A DNA stretch of 64,000 nt from assembly GCF_000177215.2 (NCBI RefSeq), contig NZ_CM001368.1, positions 2,480,001 to 2,544,000 of the forward strand. The letters are read 5' to 3'. This DNA comes from Solidesulfovibrio carbinoliphilus subsp. oakridgensis. GTDB taxonomy: Bacteria; Desulfobacterota; Desulfovibrionia; Desulfovibrionales; Desulfovibrionaceae. Of this stretch, positions 25,421 to 34,115 are shown piece after piece. Every line of letters starts with the position of its first letter. Position 1 is the first letter of the stretch. The position numbers and the translations under genes are program-made. The notes beneath the pieces were generated by a model. The model worked only from the letters and a program-made list of their open reading frames with translations, was not told where the DNA came from and made no database searches.

Positions 25421-26719
25421 CTAGGCCAGGGCCACCAGATCGTAGTCCTTGGCTTCCTCGATGGACGCGGTGACCATGGCCCCGGGTTTGACGCCCGGCC
25501 CGCTCACATACGTCACCCCGTCGATCTCCGGGGCCTGGAACCAGGTCCGTCCCACATGCAGTCCCGGCCATTCGCCGTGCACGGCATCGACCAGCACCTC
25601 CTGGTCCGTGCCCACGTACCCGTCCAGAATGTCGGCGCTGATGGCCTTCTGGGCGGCCATGACCGCCGCCGCGCGCCGGGCCTTGACGTCGCGCCGGACC
25701 TGGCCGGGCATGATCGCGGCCGGGGTGCCCTCTTCGGCGTGGTAGGGGAAGACGCCGACGTGGGTCAGCCGGGCCCGTTGGACGAACTCCAAAAGCGCCT
25801 GGAAATGCTCTTTCTTCTCGCCGGGCAGGCCCACGATGAACGTCGAGCGCAGGGCCGCGTCCGGGAAGTGCCGGCGCACCCGCCCGACCACCGTGTCCGC
25901 GTCGGCCGCCTTGGGCCGGGCCATGGCAGCCAGCATCTCCGGGTGGACGTGCTGGAAGGGGATGTCGAAATACGGCACAAAGGGCCGGCCGGCCCCGGCC
26001 AGAAAGGACAGCAGGCCATCGGTCACCCCGGACGGGTAGAGATAAAGGAGCCGCAGCCACTTGAGGCCGGAAAGCGGCAGGAGCTTTTCGAGCAGGGCCT
26101 GCAGACCATCCTTGAGTCCCAGGTCGCGGCCGTAGGCCGTGACGTCCTGGGCCACCACCACCAGTTCCGACACGCCCCGGTCGAGCAGCCCCCGGGCCTC
26201 CTCGACCAGGCCGGGAAGCGGCCGGCTGACCAGCCCGCCCCGGATGGACGGGATGGTGCAGTAGCGGCAGGCGTGGTCGCAGCCTTCGGCGATCTTGAGA
26301 TAGGCGTAGGACGGCGGTGTGCTGGCCAGCCGGCCGGTCGGGTCGGCCGCCTCGGCACCCAGGGCCTCGGCCAGACGGCCCGGGAGGATATCCAGCTCGG
26401 TCGGCAGGCCCCAGACATCGACCTCGGGCAGGCCCCGGCGCAGATCCTCGCCGAACCGGGCCGGCAGGCAGCCCATGACGGCGAGCTTCGGCCTGGGGGA
26501 AAGGTCGCGGATGGCCTCGGCCGCCTCCAGGATGGCGGCCACCGACTCCTCCACGGCCGGGCCGATGAACGAGCAGGTGTTGATGACCACCAGGTCGGCC
26601 GCGCGCGGGTCATCGACCGGGGTGGTGCGAAACGGCAGGCCGCCGAGGGCCACTTCGGTGTCCACGCGGTTTTTGGGGCAGCCAAGGCTTATGGCGTGCA
26701 CCTTGTAGGTCTTGGGCAT
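25421..26719 (-). CDS. rimO: Ribosomal protein S12 methylthiotransferase RimO
   Basis: A 432-residue radical-SAM enzyme that adds a methylthio group to the conserved aspartate of ribosomal protein S12. The N-terminal UPF0004 domain has the cluster ligands C14 (SLGCPKNRVD), C49 (NTCSFIG) and C84 (VMGCLP). The radical-SAM cluster is C147/C151/C154 (GCDHACRYCTIPSIRG). A C-terminal TRAM domain ends the protein. SLGCPKN and the absence of MiaB-type features point to RimO. ATG 26719 with GGAAG upstream is preferred to an in-frame ATG 15 codons earlier. It is divergent from the sensor kinase gene. Confidence 0.93.
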   Translation of the reverse strand: MPKTYKVHAISLGCPKNRVDTEVALGGLPFRTTPVDDPRAADLVVINTCSFIGPAVEESVAAILEAAEAIRDLSPRPKLAVMGCLPARFGEDLRRGLPEVDVWGLPTELDILPGRLAEALGAEAADPTGRLASTPPSYAYLKIAEGCDHACRYCTIPSIRGGLVSRPLPGLVEEARGLLDRGVSELVVVAQDVTAYGRDLGLKDGLQALLEKLLPLSGLKWLRLLYLYPSGVTDGLLSFLAGAGRPFVPYFDIPFQHVHPEMLAAMARPKAADADTVVGRVRRHFPDAALRSTFIVGLPGEKKEHFQALLEFVQRARLTHVGVFPYHAEEGTPAAIMPGQVRRDVKARRAAAVMAAQKAISADILDGYVGTDQEVLVDAVHGEWPGLHVGRTWFQAPEIDGVTYVSGPGVKPGAMVTASIEEAKDYDLVALA

Positions 26720-26814
26720 GGGTTGGCTTCCATCCTTGCGGGCAGTGTCGGGCCGGGCTACCATGGCAGAGCCGCGATGGCAAAACCGCCGGCCCCGGCC
26801 GGCCCGGAGGGGCC

Positions 26815-28287
26815 ATGGACACGGACCGCGACCTGCCGACCTGCCTGTGTCTGTACGGCAGCGGCCACGAACTCCTCAACTGTTTCGAACAGGCCCGGCA
26901 GGCGGGCATAAGCGGCCCTGGCGACGCCTTTGCCGGCGTGTTCCTGGCCGCCGCCCCCACCACTGCGGACTCCCAGGCCGCCCTGGCCGCCCGCGAGGCC
27001 CGGGAACTGGGCATCGCCTGGCACCACGACCTGGACGACATGCTCTCCACCCGGGAGCCCGGCCTGCTCTTGCCGCTTGGCCCGGACGGCTCCCTCCCGG
27101 ACGACCTGCCCCGCGACTGGCGCTGCCTGCCGCCGCCAGACGCCCGGCTCTTTTTCACCCTGGTCTCCCGGGCCGCCACCCAGACCGCCTGCCGGCCCGA
27201 CCTGGCCCGGGCCCGGCGGCTTCTGGCCAACGTCCTCGACCGCATGGACGACGAAATCGCGCTCCTTGCGCCAGACGGCACGCTCCTCGACGCCAACGCC
27301 CGGCTGGCCGAGCGCCTGGATCGCCCGCGCGAGGACCTGGCCGGCCGGCCGGGCACGGTGGTGTTCCCGGATTTCCCGGACCTCGCCGCGCCGGGCGAAA
27401 ACGGCGAACCGTCCATCCGGGCGGCCCTGGCGGCCGGGCGCAAGGCCACGCGCGACAGCTCGCGGGTCGACCGGCGCGGCCGGCTGCGCTATTTCCGCAT
27501 GACCTTCTACCCCGTGCCGGGGCCCGACGGCCGCCTGGACCACCTGGCCGCCCTGCGCCGCGACATCACCCAGGACGTGTTCCTGGAGCGTCGTCTCCAG
27601 AAATCCGAACGCCTGGCCGCCATCGGCGAGCTGTCGATGTTCATTTCCCACGAGATCCGAAATCCGCTTTTCGCCATCGCCGGCTTTGCCAACGCCCTTT
27701 TGCGGGCCAAGGACCTGGGGCTGGCCAGCCGGGAGAAGGCCTCGATCATCCTGTCCGAATCCAAGCGCCTGGACGCCATCCTCAAAGATATCATCAACTT
27801 CGCCCGGCCGACCAGCTCCGTGCCGGGCGAGGTCAACGTCAACGACGTGGCCGCCCGGACCACGGCCCTCATGCGCCATGGGCTCGAAGCCCAGCACATC
27901 ACCCTGACGCTGGCCCTGTCGCCGGACACGCCCATGGCCCGGGGCGATCCCGAGACCCTGACCCAGTGCCTGCTCAACTGCCTCAAGAATTCCATGGAAG
28001 CCATGCCGGGCGGCGGGCGCATCACCGTGGCCACGGGCCTGCGCCAGGGCCGGGTCTTCTTGTCCGTGGCCGACGACGGGCCGGGCATTGCGCCGGACAT
28101 CCTGCCCCAGGTGTTCAACCCCTTTTTCACCACCCGGGACAAGCGGGCGGGCCTGGGGCTGGCCATGACGAAAAAAATACTCGAAGACCTGGGCGGGGCC
28201 GTGGACCTGGAGAGCCCGCCCGGGCACGGGGCCACGGTCACCCTTTTCCTGCCACCCTATCTGGAACTGTCCCCCGAGGAGGATTGA
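26815..28287 (+). CDS. Soluble PAS-type sensor histidine kinase
   Basis: A 490-residue cytoplasmic kinase without membrane helices. Residues 1-135 are a domain of unknown type with a receiver-like look (FAGVFLAAAPTTADSQAALAA). A PAS domain follows (about 140-255, LDRMDDEIALLAPDGTLLDA). HisKA carries phospho-acceptor H279 in FISHEIRNPLFAIAGFAN. The HATPase domain has CLLNCLKNSMEAMPGGG, VADDGPGI and FTTRDKRAGLGLAMTKKILEDLGG. It belongs to the NtrB-like class. No response regulator is adjacent. Its stop overlaps the rdgB start (TGATG). Confidence 0.85.
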   Translation: MDTDRDLPTCLCLYGSGHELLNCFEQARQAGISGPGDAFAGVFLAAAPTTADSQAALAAREARELGIAWHHDLDDMLSTREPGLLLPLGPDGSLPDDLPRDWRCLPPPDARLFFTLVSRAATQTACRPDLARARRLLANVLDRMDDEIALLAPDGTLLDANARLAERLDRPREDLAGRPGTVVFPDFPDLAAPGENGEPSIRAALAAGRKATRDSSRVDRRGRLRYFRMTFYPVPGPDGRLDHLAALRRDITQDVFLERRLQKSERLAAIGELSMFISHEIRNPLFAIAGFANALLRAKDLGLASREKASIILSESKRLDAILKDIINFARPTSSVPGEVNVNDVAARTTALMRHGLEAQHITLTLALSPDTPMARGDPETLTQCLLNCLKNSMEAMPGGGRITVATGLRQGRVFLSVADDGPGIAPDILPQVFNPFFTTRDKRAGLGLAMTKKILEDLGGAVDLESPPGHGATVTLFLPPYLELSPEED

Positions 28288-28916
28288 TGGACGACACGCG
28301 TACCCCGGCCCGACCGGCCAAAGTGGTGCTGGCCACCCGCAACCAGGGCAAGATCAGGGAGCTCTCCGCCCTGCTCGCCCCGCTCGGCGTCACGGTGGTC
28401 GGGCTGGCCGACTTCCCGGACATCGGCGAGATCCCCGAGACCGGGGACACCTTTCTGGAAAACGCCCGCATCAAGGCCCGGGCCGTGTGCCAGGCCACGG
28501 GGCTGGTCAGCCTGGCCGACGATTCCGGCCTGTGCGTGGACGCCCTGGCCGGGGCGCCCGGCGTCTACTCGGCCCGCTACGCCGGCGAGAACGCGTCCGA
28601 TGCGGCCAACAACGCCAAGCTCCTGGCCGCCCTGGCCCATGTGCCGGACCCGGCCCGGACCTGCCGGTTCGTCTCGGTCGTGGTGGCCGCCGGCCCCGAC
28701 GGCCGGGAACTGACCGCCGAGGGTGCCTGGGAAGGCCGCGTGGCCGCCAGCCCGTCCGGCGAGGGCGGTTTCGGCTACGACCCGCTCTTTTTCGACCCGA
28801 CCGCCGGCCAGACCGCGGCCGAGCTGGCCCCGGCCGCAAAAAACGCCCGCAGCCACCGGGGCAAGGCCCTGGCCGGCCTGGTCGCGGCCTGGCCCGGCTT
28901 CTGGGGCCAGGAGTAG
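28287..28916 (+). CDS. rdgB: Non-canonical purine NTP pyrophosphatase, RdgB/HAM1
   Basis: A 209-residue house-cleaning enzyme that hydrolyses ITP, dITP and XTP to monophosphates. Motifs are LATRNQGKIRELSALL at the N-terminus, DTFLENARIKARAV, the metal-binding LADDSGLCVDALAGAPGVYSARYAG (cited in part), GEGGFGYDPLFF and the C-terminal KNARSHRGKAL. The ATG overlaps the stop of the upstream kinase by one base, so translation is coupled. A repeat element begins 14 bases after the stop. Confidence 0.93.
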   Translation: MDDTRTPARPAKVVLATRNQGKIRELSALLAPLGVTVVGLADFPDIGEIPETGDTFLENARIKARAVCQATGLVSLADDSGLCVDALAGAPGVYSARYAGENASDAANNAKLLAALAHVPDPARTCRFVSVVVAAGPDGRELTAEGAWEGRVAASPSGEGGFGYDPLFFDPTAGQTAAELAPAAKNARSHRGKALAGLVAAWPGFWGQE

Positions 28917-28930
28917 GGAGAGGACTAGGG

Positions 28931-29092
28931 AGATGCCTCCGGCGGCCGGGGGAACCCTTTTTGAAAAAAGGGTTCCCCCGGACCCCTTCCCAAAAACTTT
29001 TGGCTGGCTTCGCCGGATGCGCGGAGGTCCTTCGCCCCGTTCGGGTGGGTCCGGGAGGGGGTGACCCCCTCCCGGCCGCCGGAGGCATCTTC
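28931..29092 (+). repeat. Intergenic palindromic element (162 bp)
   Basis: A complete copy: left end GATGCCTCCGGCGGCCGG, hairpin GGGGGAACCCTTTTT / AAAAAGGGTTCCCCC, CCCAAAAACTTTTGG, TTCGGGTGGGTCC, the GGGAGGGGGT / ACCCCCTCCC hairpin, and the right end CCGGCCGCCGGAGGCATCTT. It fills the gap between the convergent rdgB and OmpA-like genes. Confidence 0.8.
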
Positions 29093-29110
29093 CCTCCGGC
29101 CTCCGGCCGG

Positions 29111-30184
29111 CTACTGCCCGGGTCGGTCGGGCAGGTCCGGCGGCAGCTCGGGCACGGGCAGGCCGGTGGGGCCGGTCGGCGCCGGCGCGGCCAGCGCGCC
29201 GGACGGGGCCTGGACCTCGGACGCGGCCGGCGTGGTCGCTGCCTCTGGGGTGGCCGATTGTTCGGCCGGCTGGCCGGCCGGGCCGGGAGCCGGCCCGGAA
29301 GAAGCGTCCGGACCGGGCGTCGGGGCCGGCCGGGCACCCGGCGTAGGCGGAGCGGCCGGCTCGCCCGGGCCGTCCGGGCCACCTGGGCCGTCCGGGCCGG
29401 CCGCCGGGACCGGGCCGGGCTTGGGCGCGGTTTCCCGCACCGGTTCGGGCTCCTTTGTCAGGTCGCGGCCCACGGGCGGCCGGCCGGAAACCGTGCCGCG
29501 CATGGATTCCGATCCCGTCTCGCCGGCCAAAAGCGGCACGTCGGCCACGATGATGTCCACCCGGCGGTTTTCCTGGCGCCCCTCGGCCGTGGCGTTGCTG
29601 GCCACCGGCTGGTAGAAGCTGCGGCCCATGGCCGTGAACCGTTCCGGGGTCAGGCCGCCGGTTTCGGAAAGAAAACGGATGACCGACGAGGACCTTGCCG
29701 TCGAAAGCTCCCAGTTGGAGGGATAGAGCGCCGAATGGATGGGCTGGGCGTCGGTGTGGCCGACCACGTAGATGCTCTTGTCCTTGACCTTGCCGAGCAC
29801 CGCCGCCACCTTGAGCAGGACCTCCCGGCCCCGCGGCGAGATGTCGGCCGAGCCCGAGCCGAACAGGATCTTGTCCACAAAGTTGATTTCGAGCATTTCC
29901 CGGAACTGCCGGACCCTGATCTCCTTGGAGTCCACCTCGCCCTTGAGGTCGGCCACCAGGGAGTCGTAGGCGGTCTGCAGTTCCCCGGCCTTTCTTTCCA
30001 GTTCGGTCGCCCGCAGCTCGGCCTTGCGCTCCTCCTCCTTGGACCGGAAGAGCTGGCTGGTCAGATTTTCCAGGGCCTCGGGCACGCCCTTTCTGTGGTA
30101 GAGGTTGTTGGCCAGGTAGGCGGTCAGCCCGACCGGGACCAGCACCAGGGCCACCATGAGCATCTTGAGCAGTCGTCCTCGCAT
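29111..30184 (-). CDS. OmpA/MotB-type peptidoglycan-binding membrane protein
   Basis: A 357-residue protein with one N-terminal membrane helix (about 7-28), a charged coiled-coil stretch (EEERKAELRATELERKAGEL, about 52-75), and an OmpA/MotB C-terminal domain (about 100-225). That domain has ILFGSGSADISPRGREVL, VVGHTDAQPIHS, NWELSTARSSSVIRFL and NRRVDIIV. About 125 residues rich in Pro, Ala and Gly follow, which would be an extended periplasmic tail. No motA-like gene is adjacent. GGAGG precedes ATG 30184; the longer frame upstream has no support. It probably anchors an envelope complex to peptidoglycan. Confidence 0.8.
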   Translation of the reverse strand: MRGRLLKMLMVALVLVPVGLTAYLANNLYHRKGVPEALENLTSQLFRSKEEERKAELRATELERKAGELQTAYDSLVADLKGEVDSKEIRVRQFREMLEINFVDKILFGSGSADISPRGREVLLKVAAVLGKVKDKSIYVVGHTDAQPIHSALYPSNWELSTARSSSVIRFLSETGGLTPERFTAMGRSFYQPVASNATAEGRQENRRVDIIVADVPLLAGETGSESMRGTVSGRPPVGRDLTKEPEPVRETAPKPGPVPAAGPDGPGGPDGPGEPAAPPTPGARPAPTPGPDASSGPAPGPAGQPAEQSATPEAATTPAASEVQAPSGALAAPAPTGPTGLPVPELPPDLPDRPGQ

Positions 30185-30324
30185 GCCAAAGCCTCCGGAC
30201 CGGCGGCCTTGCCGCCGGCGGATGATTCGTCTTATTGGATTCGTCTTCGGCTGTCGTCTCCGGCCGTCTGGCGGCCCGGATGGACTGATGGTTACCCGCA
30301 ATCCCCGCAAAAGGCCACCGCCCC

Positions 30325-31107
30325 ATGGCAAACGACACCAGCCCCCGGCCCGATCTCGACATCGTGGAAATGCCGGCCACGGCCCTGGCCGCCTATTGGC
30401 TGTCGCTCAAGAAGCTGATGGACAGCCGCAAGGGCGGCCGGATCGTGCAGGAGGAGATGGCGGCCGTGTCCGAGCCGACCATCCGGCTCCTGCTCGAAAC
30501 CGCCTTCGGTTCGAGCCTGCCCGAGGAGGCCCTGCGCCGCCTGTTTGCGGCCGGCCGGCGGCAGGTGCTGGCCGACCTGCGCCGCAAGCTCGACTGCATG
30601 GCGAGGACCCTTCTCGCCATGGCCGCCGGGGACAATCCCCAGCGGGTCCTTTCCATCCTGACCGCCCTTTTCGCCGTGCCGCCGGTGCGCGAGGCCAAGG
30701 CCATGGAGACGGTCTACGGCCTTGTGGAAAAGGTCCGGGCCGGCGACACGGCGGCCGGCGATCCGGCCGCCGTGGACCACGGCCTGGCGCCGGAGGTCCT
30801 GCTCGTGCGGCTCATGTACTGCCTGGTGGTGGTGCGGCGCGAAGGCCGCGAGGCCTGCCGGCGGCTGGCCGAGTCCGCGCGGTCGCTTTTTTTCGCCGAA
30901 GGCCTGGTCCTGGTGGCCGACGGTTTCGACGAGGCCTTTTTGCGCCGCCGCCTGACGCTCCACCGCCGCTCGCTTCTGACCGACGCGGCCGGCAAGCTGA
31001 TCCTGGCCGAGGAACTGTGCCTGGGGCTTCGGGCCAGATATTCCTATGAGGACCTGTGGCGCGTGGCCCGGGCCTACCTGCCCCGGGACCGGGGCCCGGC
31101 CGCCTGA
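30325..31107 (+). CDS. Hypothetical helical protein
   Basis: A 260-residue protein, predicted to be all helical and cytoplasmic (no signal peptide; MANDTSPRPDLDIVEMPA start). It has many Arg/Leu-rich amphipathic segments (EEALRRLFAAGRRQVLADLR; FDEAFLRRRLTLHRRSLLTD) and ends YSYEDLWRVARAYLPRDRGPAA. Codon usage with G/C at third positions and the reading direction away from the OmpA-like gene support it as real. I do not recognise the family. dapF follows after about 100 bases on the same strand. Confidence 0.65.
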   Translation: MANDTSPRPDLDIVEMPATALAAYWLSLKKLMDSRKGGRIVQEEMAAVSEPTIRLLLETAFGSSLPEEALRRLFAAGRRQVLADLRRKLDCMARTLLAMAAGDNPQRVLSILTALFAVPPVREAKAMETVYGLVEKVRAGDTAAGDPAAVDHGLAPEVLLVRLMYCLVVVRREGREACRRLAESARSLFFAEGLVLVADGFDEAFLRRRLTLHRRSLLTDAAGKLILAEELCLGLRARYSYEDLWRVARAYLPRDRGPAA

Positions 31108-31205
31108 CCGGCCGCTGGCCCGGCCCGCCTCCCCGCCCGGCCCCTCGACGCGTCCTTTGCGATCTGCTAGGTTTTTTCGACAATTTTCGCCAAGGAGAGC
31201 AAGGC

Positions 31206-32060
31206 ATGGATCTGGAAGCCGTTTGCGGCCCGTCTGTTCCGTTTTTCAAGATGCAGGGCTGCGGCAATGATTTCGTGTGCGTGGACAACCGGGAGTTGGG
31301 CTACGACCCCGCCGACATGCCGGACATGGTGGTGGCTGTCTGCCGCCGGGCCTTTGGCGTCGGCGCGGACGGCATGATCTTCCTCGACCAGGCCCCGGCC
31401 GGGTCCGGCCTGGCCTACATCTGGCATTTCTTCAACGCCGACGGCTCCCGGGCCGAGATGTGCGGCAACGGCTCGCGGTGCGCGGCCCGGCTCGCCTGGA
31501 TGCTTGGGCTGGCCCCGGCCAGCCACGTCTTTGGCACCGACGCCGGCCCCATCGAGGCCGTGGTCGATCCGGACTCCAGCCAGGTGACCGTCCGCCTGAC
31601 CGATCCCAAAGACCTGCGGATGGACCTGACCGTCGAGATCGAGCACCAGGAGCTGCCGCTGCACTTTGTCAACACCGGCGTGCCCCATGCCGTGGCCGTG
31701 GTCGAGGACCTGGAGGCGGTCGAGGTCTGGAAGCTCGGCCGGGCCGTCCGGTTCCACGAGTTCTTCAAGCCGGCCGGCACCAACGTCAATTTCGTGGCCG
31801 TCGAGGGCCCGGGACGCCTGTCCCTTCGCACCTACGAGCGGGGGGTCGAGGACGAGACCTACGCCTGCGGCACCGGGGCCGTGGCCTCGGCCGTGGTGGC
31901 CCGGAAGCTCGGGCTGACCGGCGAGGAAACCGTCATCACCACCACCGGCGGCGAGGAACTGGGCGTCATCCTCAAGGACGGCAAGACCTATCTGCGCGGC
32001 GCGGCCGAATTGGTCTTCACCGGGGCCTTTTTTCCGCAAAGCCTGGGGCTCGACCTGTAG
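31206..32060 (+). CDS. dapF: Diaminopimelate epimerase DapF
   Basis: A 284-residue PLP-independent racemase that converts LL- to meso-diaminopimelate for lysine and peptidoglycan. The two catalytic cysteines are in place: C86 (NADGSRAEMCGNGSRC) and C221 (YACGTGAVASAVVA). The start motif FFKMQGCGNDFVCVDN is typical. ATG 31206 was chosen because AAGGAGAGCAAGGC lies directly before it; the longer frame has no ribosome site. The VOC gene follows after 32 bases. Confidence 0.95.
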   Translation: MDLEAVCGPSVPFFKMQGCGNDFVCVDNRELGYDPADMPDMVVAVCRRAFGVGADGMIFLDQAPAGSGLAYIWHFFNADGSRAEMCGNGSRCAARLAWMLGLAPASHVFGTDAGPIEAVVDPDSSQVTVRLTDPKDLRMDLTVEIEHQELPLHFVNTGVPHAVAVVEDLEAVEVWKLGRAVRFHEFFKPAGTNVNFVAVEGPGRLSLRTYERGVEDETYACGTGAVASAVVARKLGLTGEETVITTTGGEELGVILKDGKTYLRGAAELVFTGAFFPQSLGLDL

Positions 32061-32092
32061 CGGCGGCCGCGGTCGCTTGGGAGGCACGCGCC

Positions 32093-32671
32093 ATGCATTA
32101 TACCGGCATCAACCATCTGGCCATGGCCACGCGCGACATGGACACGACGATCCGCTTCTGGCGGGATCTCCTCGGCATGCGGCTGGTGGCCGGCCTTGGC
32201 CGGCCGGGCTACCGCCACTACTTCCTGGAGATCACGGCCACGGACATGATCGCGTTCTTCGAATGGCCGGACGTGGAGCCGATCCCGCCCAAGGACCACG
32301 GCGTGCCGGTCAAGGGGCCGCTGGCCTTCGACCACGTGTCCATCGGCGTGCGCGACCGAAACGACCTGTGGGCCATCCGCGACAGCCTGGAGGCGGCCGG
32401 CTTCTGGGTGTCGGAACTGATCGACCACGGGTTCATCCTCTCGGTCTATTCCTTCGACCCCAACAACATCGCCATCGAGTTCAGCTGCCCTGTCCCGGGC
32501 GTGGACATCCGCTCCCACCCGGTCATGGCCGACAAGCACCCCTCGGCCGTGGCCCGGGAAGGGGCCGAGCCCCGGCCCGGCATCTGGCCCGTGCCCACAC
32601 CGACGCCCTATGCCGAACGGCGCGTCTATCCCGGCGAGGGCCGGGAGCTGATGCTGGACGGGGACGAGTAG
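32093..32671 (+). CDS. VOC-family (glyoxalase/dioxygenase fold) protein
   Basis: A 192-residue vicinal-oxygen-chelate protein with the paired beta-alpha-beta modules. Metal-ligand candidates are the His in GINHLAMATRDMD, the His in AFDHVSIGVRDRND and the Glu in PNNIAIEFSCPVPG. It resembles glyoxalase I or ring-cleavage dioxygenase relatives, but the substrate is not evident. The C-terminal 40 residues are Pro-rich and outside the core fold. GGGAGG precedes the ATG. Probably co-transcribed with dapF. Confidence 0.8.
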   Translation: MHYTGINHLAMATRDMDTTIRFWRDLLGMRLVAGLGRPGYRHYFLEITATDMIAFFEWPDVEPIPPKDHGVPVKGPLAFDHVSIGVRDRNDLWAIRDSLEAAGFWVSELIDHGFILSVYSFDPNNIAIEFSCPVPGVDIRSHPVMADKHPSAVAREGAEPRPGIWPVPTPTPYAERRVYPGEGRELMLDGDE

Positions 32672-32687
32672 CGTCGCCGGGGGAGGC

Positions 32688-32840
32688 AGAGGCCTCCGGC
32701 GGCCGGGGGAACCTTTTTTGAAAAAAGGGTTCCCCCGGACCCCTTCCCAAAAACTTTTCACGGGTTTCGCGGGGAGCCTCGCCCCCGTTCGGGTGGGTCC
32801 GGGAGGGGGTGACCCCCTCCCGGCCGCCGGAGGCATCTTC
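32688..32840 (+). repeat. Intergenic palindromic element (153 bp)
   Basis: Same layout as the copy at 28931, with a slightly changed left end (GAGGCCTCCGGCGGCCGG region), the GGGGGAACC...GGTTCCCCC hairpin, TTCGGGTGGGTCC, and an intact right end. It lies between the convergent VOC and dsrP genes, next to a classical terminator. Confidence 0.75.
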
Positions 32841-32853
32841 CCGTTTAAACACG

Positions 32854-32892
32854 CAAAAAAGGCCCGCCTCCTTTCGGAAGCGGGCCTTTTCG
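32854..32892. terminator. Bidirectional intrinsic terminator at the end of dsrMKJOP
   Basis: AAAAGGCCCGC (32857-32867) pairs with GCGGGCCTTTT (32880-32890) around a 12-base loop that itself can pair partly. A-tract and T-tract flank the stem, so it can act on the minus-strand dsr transcript and on the plus-strand VOC transcript. Confidence 0.8.
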
Positions 32893-32916
32893 TTGGCAGG
32901 ACGGAGAGCCGCAGCC

Positions 32917-34107
32917 CTATTCGACCGGGGGCGGCACCAGGGAGGCGTTGCCGCCTTCCACTTCGACGCGCACTTCCACCGCGATCTTCCACAAGACCGT
33001 CAGCACGATGCCGCCGAGGGCAAAGATCATGAGCGAGATCATGATCTCCGGAACCGTGGGCGCGTAGACCGTCACGGTCTCGAAGGGGTTGGGCGTGAAG
33101 CCGCCGATGAGAAGCCCGAGGCCCTTGTCGATCCAGGAGGCGATGACCAGCATGATCAATCCCACCACCAGGGCCGGGGTCCGTTCGCGGACCGGGGTCG
33201 GGATGAGGAAGATCAGGCAGCCAAGGCCGAGGACCACGGCCGTCCACATGAAGGGCACCATCATGGCGTGGCCGTCAATCCCCGTGAACAGATACTTGAA
33301 CGGCGCGATGTGGCCGGGCATGTTGCTGTAAAACGAGGTGAACACTTCGAGCAGGAAGAAGAAGATGTTCACGCACATGGCGTAGGTGATGATGACGGCC
33401 AGACGATTGATGGCCTTTTTGCCGGGATCGAACCCGGTCAGGCGCTTGAGCAGCAAAATGAGCAGGAGCAGGATGGCCGGACCGGAGCAGAAGGCCGAGG
33501 CCAGGAACCGGGCGGCCATGATGGCCGTCAGGAAGTAGTGGCGTCCCGGCAGGCCGGCGTACAGGAAGGCCGTGACCGTGTGGATCGAGAAGGCCCAGAT
33601 GACCGACACGATGGCCAGGATCTTGACCCACTTGGGCGGGGTCATGTCGTTTCGAAAGTACTGCAGGCTCGTCCAGCCGACCACGATATTCAGGAACAGG
33701 TAGCCGTTAAGGACAACCATGTCCCAGAAGAGCACCGAGTGCGGCGTGGCGTTCAAAAGGACGTTGAGCATCCGTTGCGGTTGACCAATGTCCACGACGA
33801 TGAAGCCGAGGCACATAACGACCGCGGCGATGGCCAGGAATTCGCCAAGAATGATCATCTTGGAGAATTCCTTGTAGTGGTGGAAGTAGTAGGGCAGGAC
33901 GAGCATGACGGCCGAGGCGGCCACGCCGACCAGATAAGTGAACTGGGCGATGTAAAAGCCCCAGGACACGTCGCGGCTCAGCCCGGTGATGACCATGCCG
34001 TTCGACAACTGGTAGATCCAGAAGCCGAGACCGAGCAGCATGAGCAAGCCCAGGCCGATCAGCGTGCCCCAGTACCGGGGACTCCCTTTGAGTGCTTTTT
34101 CCAGCAT
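32917..34107 (-). CDS. dsrP: DsrP, NrfD/PsrC-family membrane subunit of DsrMKJOP
   Basis: A 396-residue integral membrane protein with about ten helices that exchanges electrons with the quinone pool in the DsrMKJOP complex. The NrfD/PsrC pattern shows in SRDVSWGFYIAQFTYLVG, GFIVVDIGQPQRMLNVLL and FWDMVVLNGYLFLNIVVGW. It is the last gene of the operon and starts eight bases after the dsrO stop; a bidirectional terminator lies 25 bases beyond its stop. With DsrO it forms the periplasmic-side iron-sulfur/quinone module. Confidence 0.93.
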   Translation of the reverse strand: MLEKALKGSPRYWGTLIGLGLLMLLGLGFWIYQLSNGMVITGLSRDVSWGFYIAQFTYLVGVAASAVMLVLPYYFHHYKEFSKMIILGEFLAIAAVVMCLGFIVVDIGQPQRMLNVLLNATPHSVLFWDMVVLNGYLFLNIVVGWTSLQYFRNDMTPPKWVKILAIVSVIWAFSIHTVTAFLYAGLPGRHYFLTAIMAARFLASAFCSGPAILLLLILLLKRLTGFDPGKKAINRLAVIITYAMCVNIFFFLLEVFTSFYSNMPGHIAPFKYLFTGIDGHAMMVPFMWTAVVLGLGCLIFLIPTPVRERTPALVVGLIMLVIASWIDKGLGLLIGGFTPNPFETVTVYAPTVPEIMISLMIFALGGIVLTVLWKIAVEVRVEVEGGNASLVPPPVE

Positions 34108-34115
34108 GGCTTACC